In this document: piece after piece, positions 53,527-63,329 of the stretch
Layout of the letters: each line of letters begins with the position of its first letter
Numbering within the stretch: the first letter of the stretch is position 1
Program-made: the position numbers and the translations under genes
Notes under the pieces: model-generated
Told to the model about the DNA's origin: nothing
What the model saw: only the letters and a program-made list of their open reading frames with translations
The model's database searches: none
NCBI RefSeq assembly: GCF_001467615.1
Contig: NZ_LNYA01000018.1
Span: 1 to 64,000, forward strand
Length of the DNA: 64,000 nt
Direction: 5' to 3'
From: Legionella erythra
GTDB taxonomy: Bacteria > Pseudomonadota > Gammaproteobacteria > Legionellales > Legionellaceae

Positions 53527-54828
53527 ATGATATTTCCTATGACTTCATCACAGCCTCGTCATTACCTGATTCTTTCGGTGGCGATGATGACCTTTCTGCC
53601 CCTGCTCATTAATGTATCGTTTAAAATCATCAGCGTGCAGGGCATGGTGTTTACAGCCAGCAGCGTGCTGTGCCCTTTGGTGGCCTGTTTTTATTTGCTG
53701 GTTCTGAAAGGATGTTCTATCACTCAGCAAAGGCAGGTGCTTTATCAATCGCTGCTTGCGCTCTATCTGTTTTCCATTGGCGTTTATTTATTGGTTAACC
53801 TGCCTTCTGTCGATTATGTTCGCGACAACATGGCTTATCAGATTGTTTTCGAAGACATCCCCAAGAAATTTTTTGCAGCCACACTGGCTTTTGGCTTAAG
53901 TTTTTATATTCCTCATCTTCTCTGCTGTTCCCCCCACAACGCAACCTTTGCGTCACCCCGCAAGCGTCTCCTGTTGGCTTTGTTTGGCGGGTTCAGCTTT
54001 TTTAGCCTGGATTTTTTTCTGCTTTTCTCTGATCCACGCGTTCCTAATTTTAACCAGATTTACATTGATTCCCTCATGATTGTCTCCGGTATCATGTTCA
54101 GCGCCGGGATTCTGTATCTGGTCGGTTTGTTGTTTGGCAGCCGCCTTAGGTTGCTGCGCCGCGCCGCGGTCCCGGATTACCTGCACTCGCCCGTTTACCA
54201 TTACCTGCTTGGCTTTTCTGTCGTCATTACCTTAATCTGTTTAGCCTGTGAGTACCGGCTGGTCTCTTTTAACAACGGCTGGACTTTGCCTGCCAGCGGC
54301 ATCCTGTCGCCGTTTCTGCTGATTGCGAGTAATGTGGTGGGTGAAATTTATGATTACCGGGCTAATTTGCGCTTGATGTTTGTGGTATTACTGAGTGAAT
54401 TAACCTTTGATATTCTGTTAATGACGACCATCATCCTGCCTTCCCCCGCTTTCTTTGACCTCAATCCTTTTTATCACTTCATTATGCCCCGCCGCATAAC
54501 TGCCACGACCCTGGCCTTGTTTATCACCTTAACCTGTAATGCGGTGCTGCTTAAGAATTTGAAAGAAAGCGGCTATGGCGGCGGAAATCAAAGCCTGAGG
54601 CTATTGGTCGCCAACAGCATTTCCAGTTCGTTGTTGTGTCTGGTCAATTACAGCCTGTTGTTTGCCGGCATCTATCCCTACGAACAGATTTTTAGTCTGG
54701 CGCTTACAAGCTGGGTTTATAAATTGGTGATGGTGATATTAGGATTGCCGCTGGTGTTCTGGCTCTACCGCTTTATTATAAAACGCCAGTCGATGGCCCC
54801 TTTTGGCAACGGAGCCGGCAAGGCCTGA
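53527..54828 (+). CDS. Double-length YhhQ/VUT_1-like membrane protein
   Basis: 433 residues, about ten to twelve membrane segments. The two halves resemble each other. Residues 12-205 begin HYLILSVAMM, then KIISVQGMVFTASSVLCPLVA; residues 224-425 begin HYLLGFSVVI, then RLVSFNNGWTLPASGILSPFLLIASNVVGEIYDYR. Both resemble the start of YhhQ (FKTTWGALSYPLIFILSDL). The end (SLALTSWVYKLVMVILGLPLVFWLY) resembles the YhhQ end. It may therefore be a fused duplicate of the queuosine-precursor transporter fold; substrate is unknown. The start may be ATG 53527 or 53539, with a weak ribosome site. Confidence 0.7.
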   Translation: MIFPMTSSQPRHYLILSVAMMTFLPLLINVSFKIISVQGMVFTASSVLCPLVACFYLLVLKGCSITQQRQVLYQSLLALYLFSIGVYLLVNLPSVDYVRDNMAYQIVFEDIPKKFFAATLAFGLSFYIPHLLCCSPHNATFASPRKRLLLALFGGFSFFSLDFFLLFSDPRVPNFNQIYIDSLMIVSGIMFSAGILYLVGLLFGSRLRLLRRAAVPDYLHSPVYHYLLGFSVVITLICLACEYRLVSFNNGWTLPASGILSPFLLIASNVVGEIYDYRANLRLMFVVLLSELTFDILLMTTIILPSPAFFDLNPFYHFIMPRRITATTLALFITLTCNAVLLKNLKESGYGGGNQSLRLLVANSISSSLLCLVNYSLLFAGIYPYEQIFSLALTSWVYKLVMVILGLPLVFWLYRFIIKRQSMAPFGNGAGKA

Positions 54829-54860
54829 AGGATACCTTGCCGATTTAAGCGCCAAATGCC

Positions 54861-56231
54861 CTATTTTCCTGTTTTGACTGGCCGCTTCCAGCCAAAGACG
54901 GTCTTTTGTCGATTTTCGGTAAGAGTCAGTTCGCCGGCAGGAACATTTTTGCGAATGGTGCTGCCAGCGCCGATGGTGGCATGGGCGCCTACTGTAACGG
55001 GTGCAACCAACTGCGTGTCTGAACCTATAAACACCCCATCCTCGATAACGGTTTGATGTTTGTTGACCCCATCATAATTACAGGTGATGGTCCCGGCACC
55101 GACATTGACTTTTTTTCCTAAGGAAACGTCGCCCAGATAGCTTAAGTGACTGGCTTTACTGCCGATGTCAAACACCGCGTTTTTGGTTTCAACAAAATTA
55201 CCGATTTTACAACCTTCAGCCAGACGGGTACCCGGGCGTAAACGGGCAAAGGGACCAACCTGGCAATGATCGCCTAATTCGGCCCCATCCAGAACGCTAT
55301 TGGCCAGGATGTCGCAGTGCTCACCCAGAGTGACATTGGTCAACGTGCAGTTAGGGCCTATACTGCTGCCTTTGCCCAGGGTCACGTTCCCTGAAAAAAC
55401 ACAATTGACATCAATGAAGACATCCTTACCGCAGACTAAGTTGCCGCGAATATCAATGCGCGCTGCATCGGCGATGCCAATGCCTTCAAGCATCAGTTTC
55501 TCGGCCTGATACTGCTGCCAGATGCGTTCCAGTTGTTGCAATTGCAGGCGATTATTCACACCCTGAATTTCAAACACATGCGGGGTAGACATGGAGTGGA
55601 TGAGTTGCCCTTCCTGGACTGCGAAGCGGATGATTTCAGTCAGGTAATACTCGCCCTGGGCGTTATCGTTAGTTAATTGCGGTAGCCAACGCAGGAGGTC
55701 GCTGACATTGGCGCAGCAGATGCCGCTGTAGATTTCGCGGATTTGACGTTGTTCTGGCGTCGCATCTTTTTCCTCAACAATGGCTTCGATGGCATGGTTG
55801 TGGTTACGGACAATACGGCCAAGGCCGGTGGGATCATCCAGCGTGGCCAGTAGCAGGGTGAGTGCCTGGGCGTTAGCAGCACAGGTGACCAAAGCTTTTA
55901 AGGTATCGGCCTGAATCAAAGGGACATCGCCTGATAGCACCAGGACCTGCGCCTGTGGATTTAAATGCGGCAGGGCTTTAAGCAAGGCATGCCCGGTTCC
56001 CAATTGCTGTTCTTGTATGATCCAGTTCACTGGCAGGTGCGACAGCCTTTCTTTGATGTGTCCGCCGCCATGGCCATAGATAATATGAATAGCTTCAGGG
56101 TGCAGTTGACGGGCGGTTTCTACGACCCGTTCGAGCATGGGCTTTCCGGCCAAGGGGTGTAACACCTTGGGTAAATCAGAGTACATTCGTTTACCCATAC
56201 CGGCTGCTAAAATGACAATCTGTAATGACAT
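54861..56231 (-). CDS. glmU: Bifunctional UDP-N-acetylglucosamine pyrophosphorylase / glucosamine-1-phosphate acetyltransferase
   Basis: 456 residues, standard length. The N-terminal uridyltransferase domain has ILAAGMGKRMYSDLPKVLHPLAGKPML, GTGHAL, LSGDVPLI and EIYSGI. The C-terminal left-handed beta-helix has hexapeptide repeats from about residue 250, ending GAHATIGAGSTIRKNVPAGEL. Makes UDP-GlcNAc for peptidoglycan and LPS. Convergent with the VUT-like gene; no glmS next to it. Confidence 0.98.
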   Translation of the reverse strand: MSLQIVILAAGMGKRMYSDLPKVLHPLAGKPMLERVVETARQLHPEAIHIIYGHGGGHIKERLSHLPVNWIIQEQQLGTGHALLKALPHLNPQAQVLVLSGDVPLIQADTLKALVTCAANAQALTLLLATLDDPTGLGRIVRNHNHAIEAIVEEKDATPEQRQIREIYSGICCANVSDLLRWLPQLTNDNAQGEYYLTEIIRFAVQEGQLIHSMSTPHVFEIQGVNNRLQLQQLERIWQQYQAEKLMLEGIGIADAARIDIRGNLVCGKDVFIDVNCVFSGNVTLGKGSSIGPNCTLTNVTLGEHCDILANSVLDGAELGDHCQVGPFARLRPGTRLAEGCKIGNFVETKNAVFDIGSKASHLSYLGDVSLGKKVNVGAGTITCNYDGVNKHQTVIEDGVFIGSDTQLVAPVTVGAHATIGAGSTIRKNVPAGELTLTENRQKTVFGWKRPVKTGK

Positions 56232-56360
56232 GAATAAATTAATCCTTGCGTTATGTCGTGTTTATGTGTTGGCCGTAGCCGAATTAAACAGTCTGCATTT
56301 ATGTTGCGAATCCTGAAATTACTGATATGATAAAAAAATTGCGACAAAAGGAGTAGTGCA

Positions 56361-57251
56361 ATGACTATTTTTCTTGAAATAGCGAAAGAATACCTCATAA
56401 ACGAAATCATGAAGATCAGTGATGCGTCGGTGGCTTCGGATAAAAGTGTTGGTAATACCGTGTGTAGCTGGCTTGGTTTGGGCCGTGATGAGACCTTGTC
56501 ACAATACAAACGGGAACAGGCAGATATATTACGGACGGATATACGTAATCTGGCATCGGATGTCTCGGATGAAAAAAATTACGAGGCTTTAAATACGTTA
56601 TTAACCGAATGCCGCAGAAAAGCAAAAGAGAAGGCCGATGAAAAAGGCTATTCTGAGGGCTCTTTTGGGCCTGGCATGAGTGATGTCAGTGAGTTGCTCA
56701 AACAGTTATATGAACGCTTTAATGCCGCAGGTTTACTCAATATCCCTTACAAAAAAACAGAAGAAGAAAAGCCGCCACTGACCGTGTTTCGTTATTGGGC
56801 AGGCGTTTACCTGGCTCATAAGGTAAAAGAAAGCCGCCACAATTCTCAAAGCACATTAAAAACCATTACCCATAACCCCAAAATTACCTCCTTTAATCGT
56901 TTGGAAAAAGAAAAACAGGATGCCGTGGTGCGCGCAATCCAGGACTGTAATAAAGATTTACAAACGATTAAAGAGGATCTTGATAATTACAGGGAAGTTT
57001 GTGTCAAAAGGGTACTCGAATGTCTGCGAAATTTACTGCGTAAAAATAAAGAGTTGGTCGAGCATCATGGTGCGAATCTCGAAATTCCGGTGACCATTTC
57101 ATTTTTTGCCTCAGCAACTGTTTCAGGTCCTGTCATAGGCCCCCATTCTGGCGAATTAAAAAAATGTATCCAGCAAGCCATCAAGGAATTGGGTGGTGAT
57201 AAAGAAGAGAACAAAGAGGACCTCAATGCGGCTCCCACTTACAACACCTAG
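56361..57251 (+). CDS. Unrecognised helical protein, possible effector
   Basis: 296 residues; no family recognised. Charged and helical throughout, without signal or membrane segment: ADILRTDIRNLASDVSDEKNY, LLTECRRKAKEKADEKGYSEG and a long Lys/Glu-rich helix around residues 190-240. The tail carries an acidic block (GGDKEENKEDL) followed by NAAPTYNT, similar to E-block signals. AAGGAG lies 8 bp before the ATG, and TTGCGA-N16-TATGAT upstream could be its promoter. The stop abuts the convergent ansA. Confidence 0.68.
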   Translation: MTIFLEIAKEYLINEIMKISDASVASDKSVGNTVCSWLGLGRDETLSQYKREQADILRTDIRNLASDVSDEKNYEALNTLLTECRRKAKEKADEKGYSEGSFGPGMSDVSELLKQLYERFNAAGLLNIPYKKTEEEKPPLTVFRYWAGVYLAHKVKESRHNSQSTLKTITHNPKITSFNRLEKEKQDAVVRAIQDCNKDLQTIKEDLDNYREVCVKRVLECLRNLLRKNKELVEHHGANLEIPVTISFFASATVSGPVIGPHSGELKKCIQQAIKELGGDKEENKEDLNAAPTYNT

Positions 57252-58262
57252 TTAATGACTAAGCTCGCCAAACAAGTTCATCTCCATGCGTTGCCTGACT
57301 TCTTCAGAGGTCAGGTTTTTACTCAGGAGATAGAGTAACTTGCAATGCGCTGCTTCCGGGGTCATGTCATGACCGCTGATTAAGCCCGCTTCTTTCAGGG
57401 TGTGGCCGGTGGCGTATTGATTCATTTCGACCCGTCCCTGCTGGCATTGCGTGCAATTGACGATAATGATGCCGCGCGAGCAGGCCTCTTTGAGAATATT
57501 TAAAAAGCGGGGGTCATTATTTTGCGCGTTGCCAGCCCCATAGGTCTCTAAAACCAATCCCTGTAAGGGCTGCTGCACCAGGTAATTCAGCACGTCAGCG
57601 GCAAAACCCGGAAACAGGCGAAAATTGGCAATAAAATGCGGGTGTATGGGTTGCAGATGGAAGGGTTTTGAAGGCAGCTGCAATAGATTGTCGTGATGCA
57701 ATTCAATGTTAATCCCGATAGAGGCTAAATGCGGGTAATTGGGGGAGTCGAAGGCATCAAAGCTTTGTGCACTGATTTTTCGCGAACGATTACCGCGCAG
57801 CAGGCGTTGGTTGAAGTAAATGCACACTTCATTGATGGGCTGATGCGCACAAAGCCAGAGTGATGTGACCACATTGTCCAGCGCGTCATTGCGCACTTCG
57901 GCTAAGGGAATTTGCGATCCGGTAATGATCACGGGTTTGGCTAAGTTTTCCAGCATAAACGATAAAGCGGATGCGGTATAGGCCATGGTATCGGTGCCAT
58001 GAAAGACGACAAAGCCATCGTAATCATCGTATTCGCGGGCGATATCCTGCGCAATTAAATTCCAATGATTGAGCGTCATGTTGGAAGAATCAAGCAGCGG
58101 CTTGTATTCCTTAATGGTATAAGACGGCATTTCCTGATGACGCAAGGCCGGAACCAATGCCAGGGCGGCAGAAACATAGCCTTCCGCCGGTTCGTAACCG
58201 TGCTCGGTTTTTACGGAGCTGATGGTGCCTCCGGTATTAATGATAAGTATTCTTTTTTTCAT
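57252..58262 (-). CDS. ansA: Type I L-asparaginase
   Basis: 336 residues, no signal peptide, so cytoplasmic type I. The first catalytic threonine is in IINTGGTISS, the second motif is FHGTDTMAYTASALSFML, and ITGSQIPLAEVRNDALDN follows. Hydrolyses asparagine to aspartate and ammonia. Single gene, divergent from the next unrecognised gene. Confidence 0.95.
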   Translation of the reverse strand: MKKRILIINTGGTISSVKTEHGYEPAEGYVSAALALVPALRHQEMPSYTIKEYKPLLDSSNMTLNHWNLIAQDIAREYDDYDGFVVFHGTDTMAYTASALSFMLENLAKPVIITGSQIPLAEVRNDALDNVVTSLWLCAHQPINEVCIYFNQRLLRGNRSRKISAQSFDAFDSPNYPHLASIGINIELHHDNLLQLPSKPFHLQPIHPHFIANFRLFPGFAADVLNYLVQQPLQGLVLETYGAGNAQNNDPRFLNILKEACSRGIIIVNCTQCQQGRVEMNQYATGHTLKEAGLISGHDMTPEAAHCKLLYLLSKNLTSEEVRQRMEMNLFGELSH

Positions 58263-58415
58263 GATGAGGACTGATTCATTCTTTCCTAATTATAGCGTTC
58301 ATTGCCTTCTGTCTTCCAGAATGACGTGGTGTTTACGCAAAAATAATAATCGCCTTGACAGGCTTCGATGCGTAGTGATGAAATTACCGCCAGGGATGAT
58401 GTGAAGGAGAGCGTG

Positions 58416-59606
58416 ATGGCAAAAAGTAAACTGGAAGAATTGCACGACAAAATGGACAAGGTATCTTCACCGCTGGACCTGCGGAGAGAGAACTACTTAA
58501 ACACCCTTAAAAAATTAAGGTTGCAACTCTGTGGCTATTTTTTTAATGACAAAAGCCAGGGTTTATTGGAAAGGGCGGCTAACGGGCAGCAATGGTTTGA
58601 CTGGGAGAGTATGAAACCCCGTCTGGAAAACTGTCTGCCAGAAGAGCAATTGCTCGCTGAGCGTGCCGATGAATTGCAATCGCAATCGCCTACCCGAATC
58701 AGCATTACCGAGGCGCTGGATTACCAGATTGCCGAGAGCAAATTATCCCTCAACCCGGTAAAAATGGGGTATGCATTTCAACCGGAAAAACCCTATACCC
58801 CCAAGGCTCAGCTTTTTATGCAGCAATTTGCCGGTGCGTTGAGCATTTATCGGGTGTATCTAGGTATCTATGAAATTTACTGTCGTAATTATCCTTTTTT
58901 AAAGGTAGATGCGCACAAAGACTGCCTGGAAAAGGCAAAGGCTATGCAGAAGGAAATGCAGAAGGCCCAATACGATGCCGCTTTGCTTTTTCATGAGGCC
59001 AAAGCCAATGCCCGTGACATTAAAATGTTGCTGGCAGCTATTCGAGAGGGGCAAGACGACTTTGATCATGCCATGAAACTGCAGGCCGCTCACATGGCCA
59101 ATCAATTTGAATCGGCTGCGCGGGCCATTGAGGATTGTTATAAACAACATCCCAACAATTCTCTGTTGTTCTTTGCGATGGATTCCGAATGGCAGCGTTT
59201 ACTCAAAGGCATAGCAGCTGACTTATTCGATAATCAATACACCTATTCGTCATTAGCCGGGACACTGACCATTCTGCCGAAATTCATGGAGACGGTCATT
59301 GCCGAAATTACCCATTTTTATATGGCGGTTTGTGAAAATCAGATTCCTTATCGGGCGGAAATATTGCGGAATGCCTTGAGCCTAACGTCAGAGGTGATGA
59401 CCAAACTGAGAGTAGACGCAGCCATACAGGATGTTTCTCTCGAGCTTGAGACGATCACCCCGACGCCTGCAGTCCAACCGTTAAACTTCCCCTCCTTGTA
59501 TGCTCTGTATGGTGGTGGTCTGTACCGTAATTCAACAGGAATAGATGTTCCAGAGGGGACCTCGCATGCGTGGGATTCGGCCCCTTATCCGTCGAGTCAA
59601 CAATAA
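58416..59606 (+). CDS. Unrecognised helical protein, possible effector
   Basis: 396 residues; no family recognised. Soluble, mainly helical, with a Lys/Gln/Ala-rich central helix (LEKAKAMQKEMQKAQYDAALLFHEAKANARD) and HFYMAVCENQIPYRAEILRNAL. The last 50 residues are Pro/Ser/Tyr/Gly-rich and probably disordered (SLYALYGGGLYRNSTGIDV to YPSSQQ). The ATG at 58416 follows AAGGAGAG; an upstream ATG at 58368 would contain that ribosome site. Precedes rppH by 78 bp. Confidence 0.68.
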   Translation: MAKSKLEELHDKMDKVSSPLDLRRENYLNTLKKLRLQLCGYFFNDKSQGLLERAANGQQWFDWESMKPRLENCLPEEQLLAERADELQSQSPTRISITEALDYQIAESKLSLNPVKMGYAFQPEKPYTPKAQLFMQQFAGALSIYRVYLGIYEIYCRNYPFLKVDAHKDCLEKAKAMQKEMQKAQYDAALLFHEAKANARDIKMLLAAIREGQDDFDHAMKLQAAHMANQFESAARAIEDCYKQHPNNSLLFFAMDSEWQRLLKGIAADLFDNQYTYSSLAGTLTILPKFMETVIAEITHFYMAVCENQIPYRAEILRNALSLTSEVMTKLRVDAAIQDVSLELETITPTPAVQPLNFPSLYALYGGGLYRNSTGIDVPEGTSHAWDSAPYPSSQQ

Positions 59607-59684
59607 AGCGCAGATTTATTTGCCAAGGTCTTGCAGTTTATGGAAAAATTGTGGCATTAGTGATTTAGTCTAAGCAGTGATGAG

Positions 59685-60209
59685 ATGGTGATTGATCGTG
59701 CCGGGTATCGGCTGAATGTTGGGATCATCCTGGTTAATGACTCTGGGCGGGTTTTTTGGGGGCGGCGGCACGGTCACGATGCCTGGCAATTTCCGCAGGG
59801 CGGCCTGGCGCAGGGGGAAACGGCGCTGGATGCCATGTTCCGTGAATTGCGTGAAGAAGTAGGGCTTGATAAGGAAGACATTGAAGTCTTGGGCTCCACC
59901 CGCCGCTGGCTTAAGTACCGGCTCCCCAAACAATATTTGCGTCATGGCAGCGCACCCTTGGTCATTGGTCAAAAACAAAAATGGTACCTGTTACGGTTAG
60001 TTGCCAGTGAGCAAAAAGTCCGTCTGGATTTAAGCGATTCACCCGAGTTTGACAGCTGGCGCTGGATTGATTACAACGAGCCGCCGGCACAGGTTATTTT
60101 TTTTAAACGGCAAGTGTATGCTCAGGCCATGAAAGAGCTTGAGTATTTGTTAAAAAAACGCCGTAACCCGTTCAGCCACCGCCGCAAGCGAGGTAATCAT
60201 AATCGATAA
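59685..60209 (+). CDS. rppH: RNA pyrophosphohydrolase RppH
   Basis: 174 residues. Nudix hydrolase that removes pyrophosphate from 5-prime triphosphate RNA and starts mRNA decay. [15 protein letters not shown] and WQFPQGG begin the fold; the Nudix box is [23 protein letters not shown] with all key acidic residues. [18 protein letters not shown] and [11 protein letters not shown] match E. coli RppH. The basic C-terminus is typical. Its stop abuts the ptsP start, as in many gammaproteobacteria. Confidence 0.97.
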   Translation: MVIDRAGYRLNVGIILVNDSGRVFWGRRHGHDAWQFPQGGLAQGETALDAMFRELREEVGLDKEDIEVLGSTRRWLKYRLPKQYLRHGSAPLVIGQKQKWYLLRLVASEQKVRLDLSDSPEFDSWRWIDYNEPPAQVIFFKRQVYAQAMKELEYLLKKRRNPFSHRRKRGNHNR

Positions 60210-62507
60210 ATGTTAAAAATTCTCAAGCGCATCGTACAGGACGTCACGACAGCCAACCATTTGACGGAGGCTTTGGATATATTGGTACAACGGGTTCGAA
60301 AGGCTGTTGATACTGATGCGGTCTCTGTTTATCTGATTGACAGCAAGCATACCGAATATGTCTTGATTGCGACTGACGGATTAAACAAGCAGGCCCAATT
60401 TCGGGTACGGGTGGGTTTAGACAGCGGGATCATCGGTTTGGTTGGCCGCCGTGAGGAGCCCATCAATGTCGAGGATGCGCCTAATCACCCTGATTTTCAT
60501 CACGACCCCTTGCTGGAAGAAGAACAATTTAAAGCGTTCCTTGGCGTTCCCATTATTCAGCATCGTAAATTATACGGCGTGATCACGGTTCAGCAGTCCG
60601 AACGACGTTGTTTCGACGACGCCGAAGAAGCGTTTTTAATTACACTCGCAGCACAGCTTGGCGGCATCATTGCTCATGCCGAGGCAACCGGGGAGCTTGC
60701 AGAACTCACCCAACCCAAACCGATAGGCGCGCAGAAAGCCGATGTTGTGCAGACCTCGCTAAGCGGGATAGGCAGTGTCCCGGGCATCGGCATCGGCAGT
60801 GCCGTGGTTGTTTATCCACCGGCCGACATTGACGCTGTGCCGCGTATTCCGGTTGAGGGAGAGGACGTTGATGACGAAGTAACGGCCTTTTTTGATGCCC
60901 TGCAGATTGCGCGCGAAGACATGCAGCGTTTAAGCCGGCGCATGAAAAGCAATGTGGCGGAAGAAGAACACGCGTTATTTGATGTATATGTTCGCATACT
61001 CGATGATGAAAGCCTGGGTGCTGAAGTAGAGGACGTGATTCGCCAGGAAAAATTAAGTGCTCAGGCGGCTTTGTCTGTGGTGATTAAGAAACACGTGCAA
61101 CAATTTGAAAGCATGGAGGACGAGTACCTGCGCGAGCGAGCCAGCGATTTTCGTGATCTTGGCCGGCGGGTGTTGGCTGAACTGCAGCGTTGCCAACGTG
61201 AAGAAATTACCTATCCCCGCCGTACGGTGCTCATCGGTGAAGAAATTCCCGCTTCCGCCTTAGCCGAAGTGCCGAAAGGCCAGTTAGTGGGGGTGGTGTC
61301 GGCGCGGGGTGCGAATAATTCCCATGTTGCCATTTTAGCACGGGCATTGGATGTACCGACGGTGATGGGTGTCAGGGGCTTAAAAGTCGAGCAGTTAAGC
61401 GGCCGTGCCGTGATTGTCGACGGCTTCCTTGGGCATATTTATCTGTCACCATCCAAATCAGTCCTGGCTGAGTTTAAAAAGCTGGCTAAAGAAGAAGAGG
61501 CTTTGAATCAGAGTCTGGTCAGCCTGCGCGACAAGCCGGCTGAAACCCTGGATAATTATCGTATTTCCTTGCAAGTCAATACCGGTTTGGCCATGGATGC
61601 GGGTCTATCCATGAGCGTGGGTGCGGAAGGAGTCGGTCTTTACCGGTCTGAAATTCCGTTTATGAGCCGCGACCGTTTTCCTTCCGAAGACGAGCAATAC
61701 ATTATTTATCGCCAAATTCTTAAAGCCTTCGCTCCACGTTGTGTCACCATGCGTACCCTTGATATCGGCGGTGATAAAACCCTGCCTTATTTTCCGGTGG
61801 AAGAGGATAACCCGTATCTGGGCTGGCGGGGCATTCGCATCACCCTGGATCATCCTGATGTGTTTTTGATGCAAATCCGCGCCATGATGCGCGCCAGCGA
61901 AGAGTTAAACAACCTTAAAATCATGTTGCCCATGGTGACGACCCTGGGTGAGGTGGAAGAAGCCACCTTACTGGTCGAGCAGGCTTACCGTGAATTGCTG
62001 GAAGAGGGGTGCAACATTGAAAAACCGCGCCTGGGCGTGATGGTGGAGGTGCCGGCTGCCGTTTATCTGGCAAGGGAGTTGGCTAAGCGGGTCGATTTTC
62101 TTTCTGTCGGCAGCAATGACTTAACACAGTACTTGTTGGCCGTCGATCGCAACAATGCTAGAGTGGCCGGCCTTTATGATTCGTTCCATCCGGCCATGCT
62201 GCAGACACTGATGAAAGTGGTGGAGGGGGGGCATGCCGCCGGGGTTGAGGTCAGCATTTGCGGCGAGATGGCAAGCGATCCCCTGGCGGTTATTTTATTG
62301 ATGGCGATGGGTTTTGATATTTTAAGCATGAATTCGGTCAGTTTGCCCCGCGTGAAATGGGTGATTCGCAATTTCTCATTAGCCAACGCACGTAAAATCC
62401 TGGCTGAGGTGCTTGAGTTTGAGCATCCAGAGGCTATCCGCCTGCATCTGCAACGCGCGCTGGAAGCGGAAGGCTTGGGCGGCTTGATTCGTGCCGGACG
62501 GTCCTAG
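60210..62507 (+). CDS. ptsP: Phosphoenolpyruvate-protein phosphotransferase PtsP (EI-Ntr)
   Basis: 765 residues. An N-terminal GAF domain (about 10-150) is followed by EI: the HPr/NPr-binding and linker region, then the swivelling phosphohistidine domain with H372 in GANNSHVAILARAL. A PEP-binding TIM barrel follows, with GLYRSEIPFMSRDRFPSEDEQ, LDIGGDKTLPYF, NPYLGWRGIR, SNDLTQYLLAVDRNN and the Cys in EVSICGEMASDP. First component of the nitrogen PTS. It has no spacer to rppH or to the TSUP gene. Confidence 0.97.
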   Translation: MLKILKRIVQDVTTANHLTEALDILVQRVRKAVDTDAVSVYLIDSKHTEYVLIATDGLNKQAQFRVRVGLDSGIIGLVGRREEPINVEDAPNHPDFHHDPLLEEEQFKAFLGVPIIQHRKLYGVITVQQSERRCFDDAEEAFLITLAAQLGGIIAHAEATGELAELTQPKPIGAQKADVVQTSLSGIGSVPGIGIGSAVVVYPPADIDAVPRIPVEGEDVDDEVTAFFDALQIAREDMQRLSRRMKSNVAEEEHALFDVYVRILDDESLGAEVEDVIRQEKLSAQAALSVVIKKHVQQFESMEDEYLRERASDFRDLGRRVLAELQRCQREEITYPRRTVLIGEEIPASALAEVPKGQLVGVVSARGANNSHVAILARALDVPTVMGVRGLKVEQLSGRAVIVDGFLGHIYLSPSKSVLAEFKKLAKEEEALNQSLVSLRDKPAETLDNYRISLQVNTGLAMDAGLSMSVGAEGVGLYRSEIPFMSRDRFPSEDEQYIIYRQILKAFAPRCVTMRTLDIGGDKTLPYFPVEEDNPYLGWRGIRITLDHPDVFLMQIRAMMRASEELNNLKIMLPMVTTLGEVEEATLLVEQAYRELLEEGCNIEKPRLGVMVEVPAAVYLARELAKRVDFLSVGSNDLTQYLLAVDRNNARVAGLYDSFHPAMLQTLMKVVEGGHAAGVEVSICGEMASDPLAVILLMAMGFDILSMNSVSLPRVKWVIRNFSLANARKILAEVLEFEHPEAIRLHLQRALEAEGLGGLIRAGRS

Positions 62508-63308
62508 ATGCAGGATTTTTGGTTAATCGTGCTTATTTATGTGGCCGCTGGTGTGTTTGCCGGTTTAATGTCTGGCATTTTAGGCATCGGTGGCGGGCTT
62601 GTTGTGGTGCCGGCGCTGCTTTACATCTTTCAGCATGATGCGCTGATTCCGCTGAAATTAAGCATGCATTTTGCTGCCGGCACGTCCCTGGCGGTGATGA
62701 TTTTTACTTCACAAGCCTCTATCTATTCTCACCTTAAACTGGGTGATATTTTATGGCGGATTTATCATCGTTTATGGCCAGGGATTTTTGTTGGTGTGTT
62801 GGTTGGTTCTGTATCGGCCTATTTTATTCCAACACGGGTGCTTGAGATTATTTTTGGTCTTTTTTTATTGGTGGTTGGTTTTAAAATGCTCTGGGGTGAG
62901 GATGTGACGACGCCTCGTCAGTTTCCTGCCGGGTGGATAAATGCCCTGGTGACGTTTATCATCGGCTTCAAATCGGGGCTATTAGGTGTCGGCGGCGGTG
63001 TGCTGGTTATCCCCTACCTCACTTATTGCGGTATAGAGGCAAGAAAAATTGCAGCGGTATCCTCCCTGTGTACGTTGACCGTGGCTGTTTTGGGAACCCT
63101 CATTTTTATGCTAACCGGCCGTTGGGAGTCGGGACTTCCGGCTTATGCCACAGGCTTTATCTATTGGCCGGCGGTGATTGCTGTTGCTATCCCCAGCGTC
63201 CTGTTCGCACCCCTGGGGGCTAAGTTGAATTATATTTTGCCGGTCAAACAATTGCGATACGGCTTTGTGGTCATTTTATTTTTTACAGCATGGCATCTGC
63301 TGTTCTGA
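62508..63308 (+). CDS. TSUP family permease (TauE/SafE type)
   Basis: 266 residues, eight hydrophobic segments, inner membrane. Two repeated halves each start with the family motif: GLMSGILGIGGGLVVVPAL and GFKSGLLGVGGGVLVIPYL. Members export or import sulfite or organosulfur anions; the substrate here is unknown. The start codon follows the ptsP stop directly, and it lies between ptsP and lgt as in related genomes. Confidence 0.92.
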   Translation: MQDFWLIVLIYVAAGVFAGLMSGILGIGGGLVVVPALLYIFQHDALIPLKLSMHFAAGTSLAVMIFTSQASIYSHLKLGDILWRIYHRLWPGIFVGVLVGSVSAYFIPTRVLEIIFGLFLLVVGFKMLWGEDVTTPRQFPAGWINALVTFIIGFKSGLLGVGGGVLVIPYLTYCGIEARKIAAVSSLCTLTVAVLGTLIFMLTGRWESGLPAYATGFIYWPAVIAVAIPSVLFAPLGAKLNYILPVKQLRYGFVVILFFTAWHLLF

Positions 63309-63329
63309 TAATCAATAACGGAGGTCATT

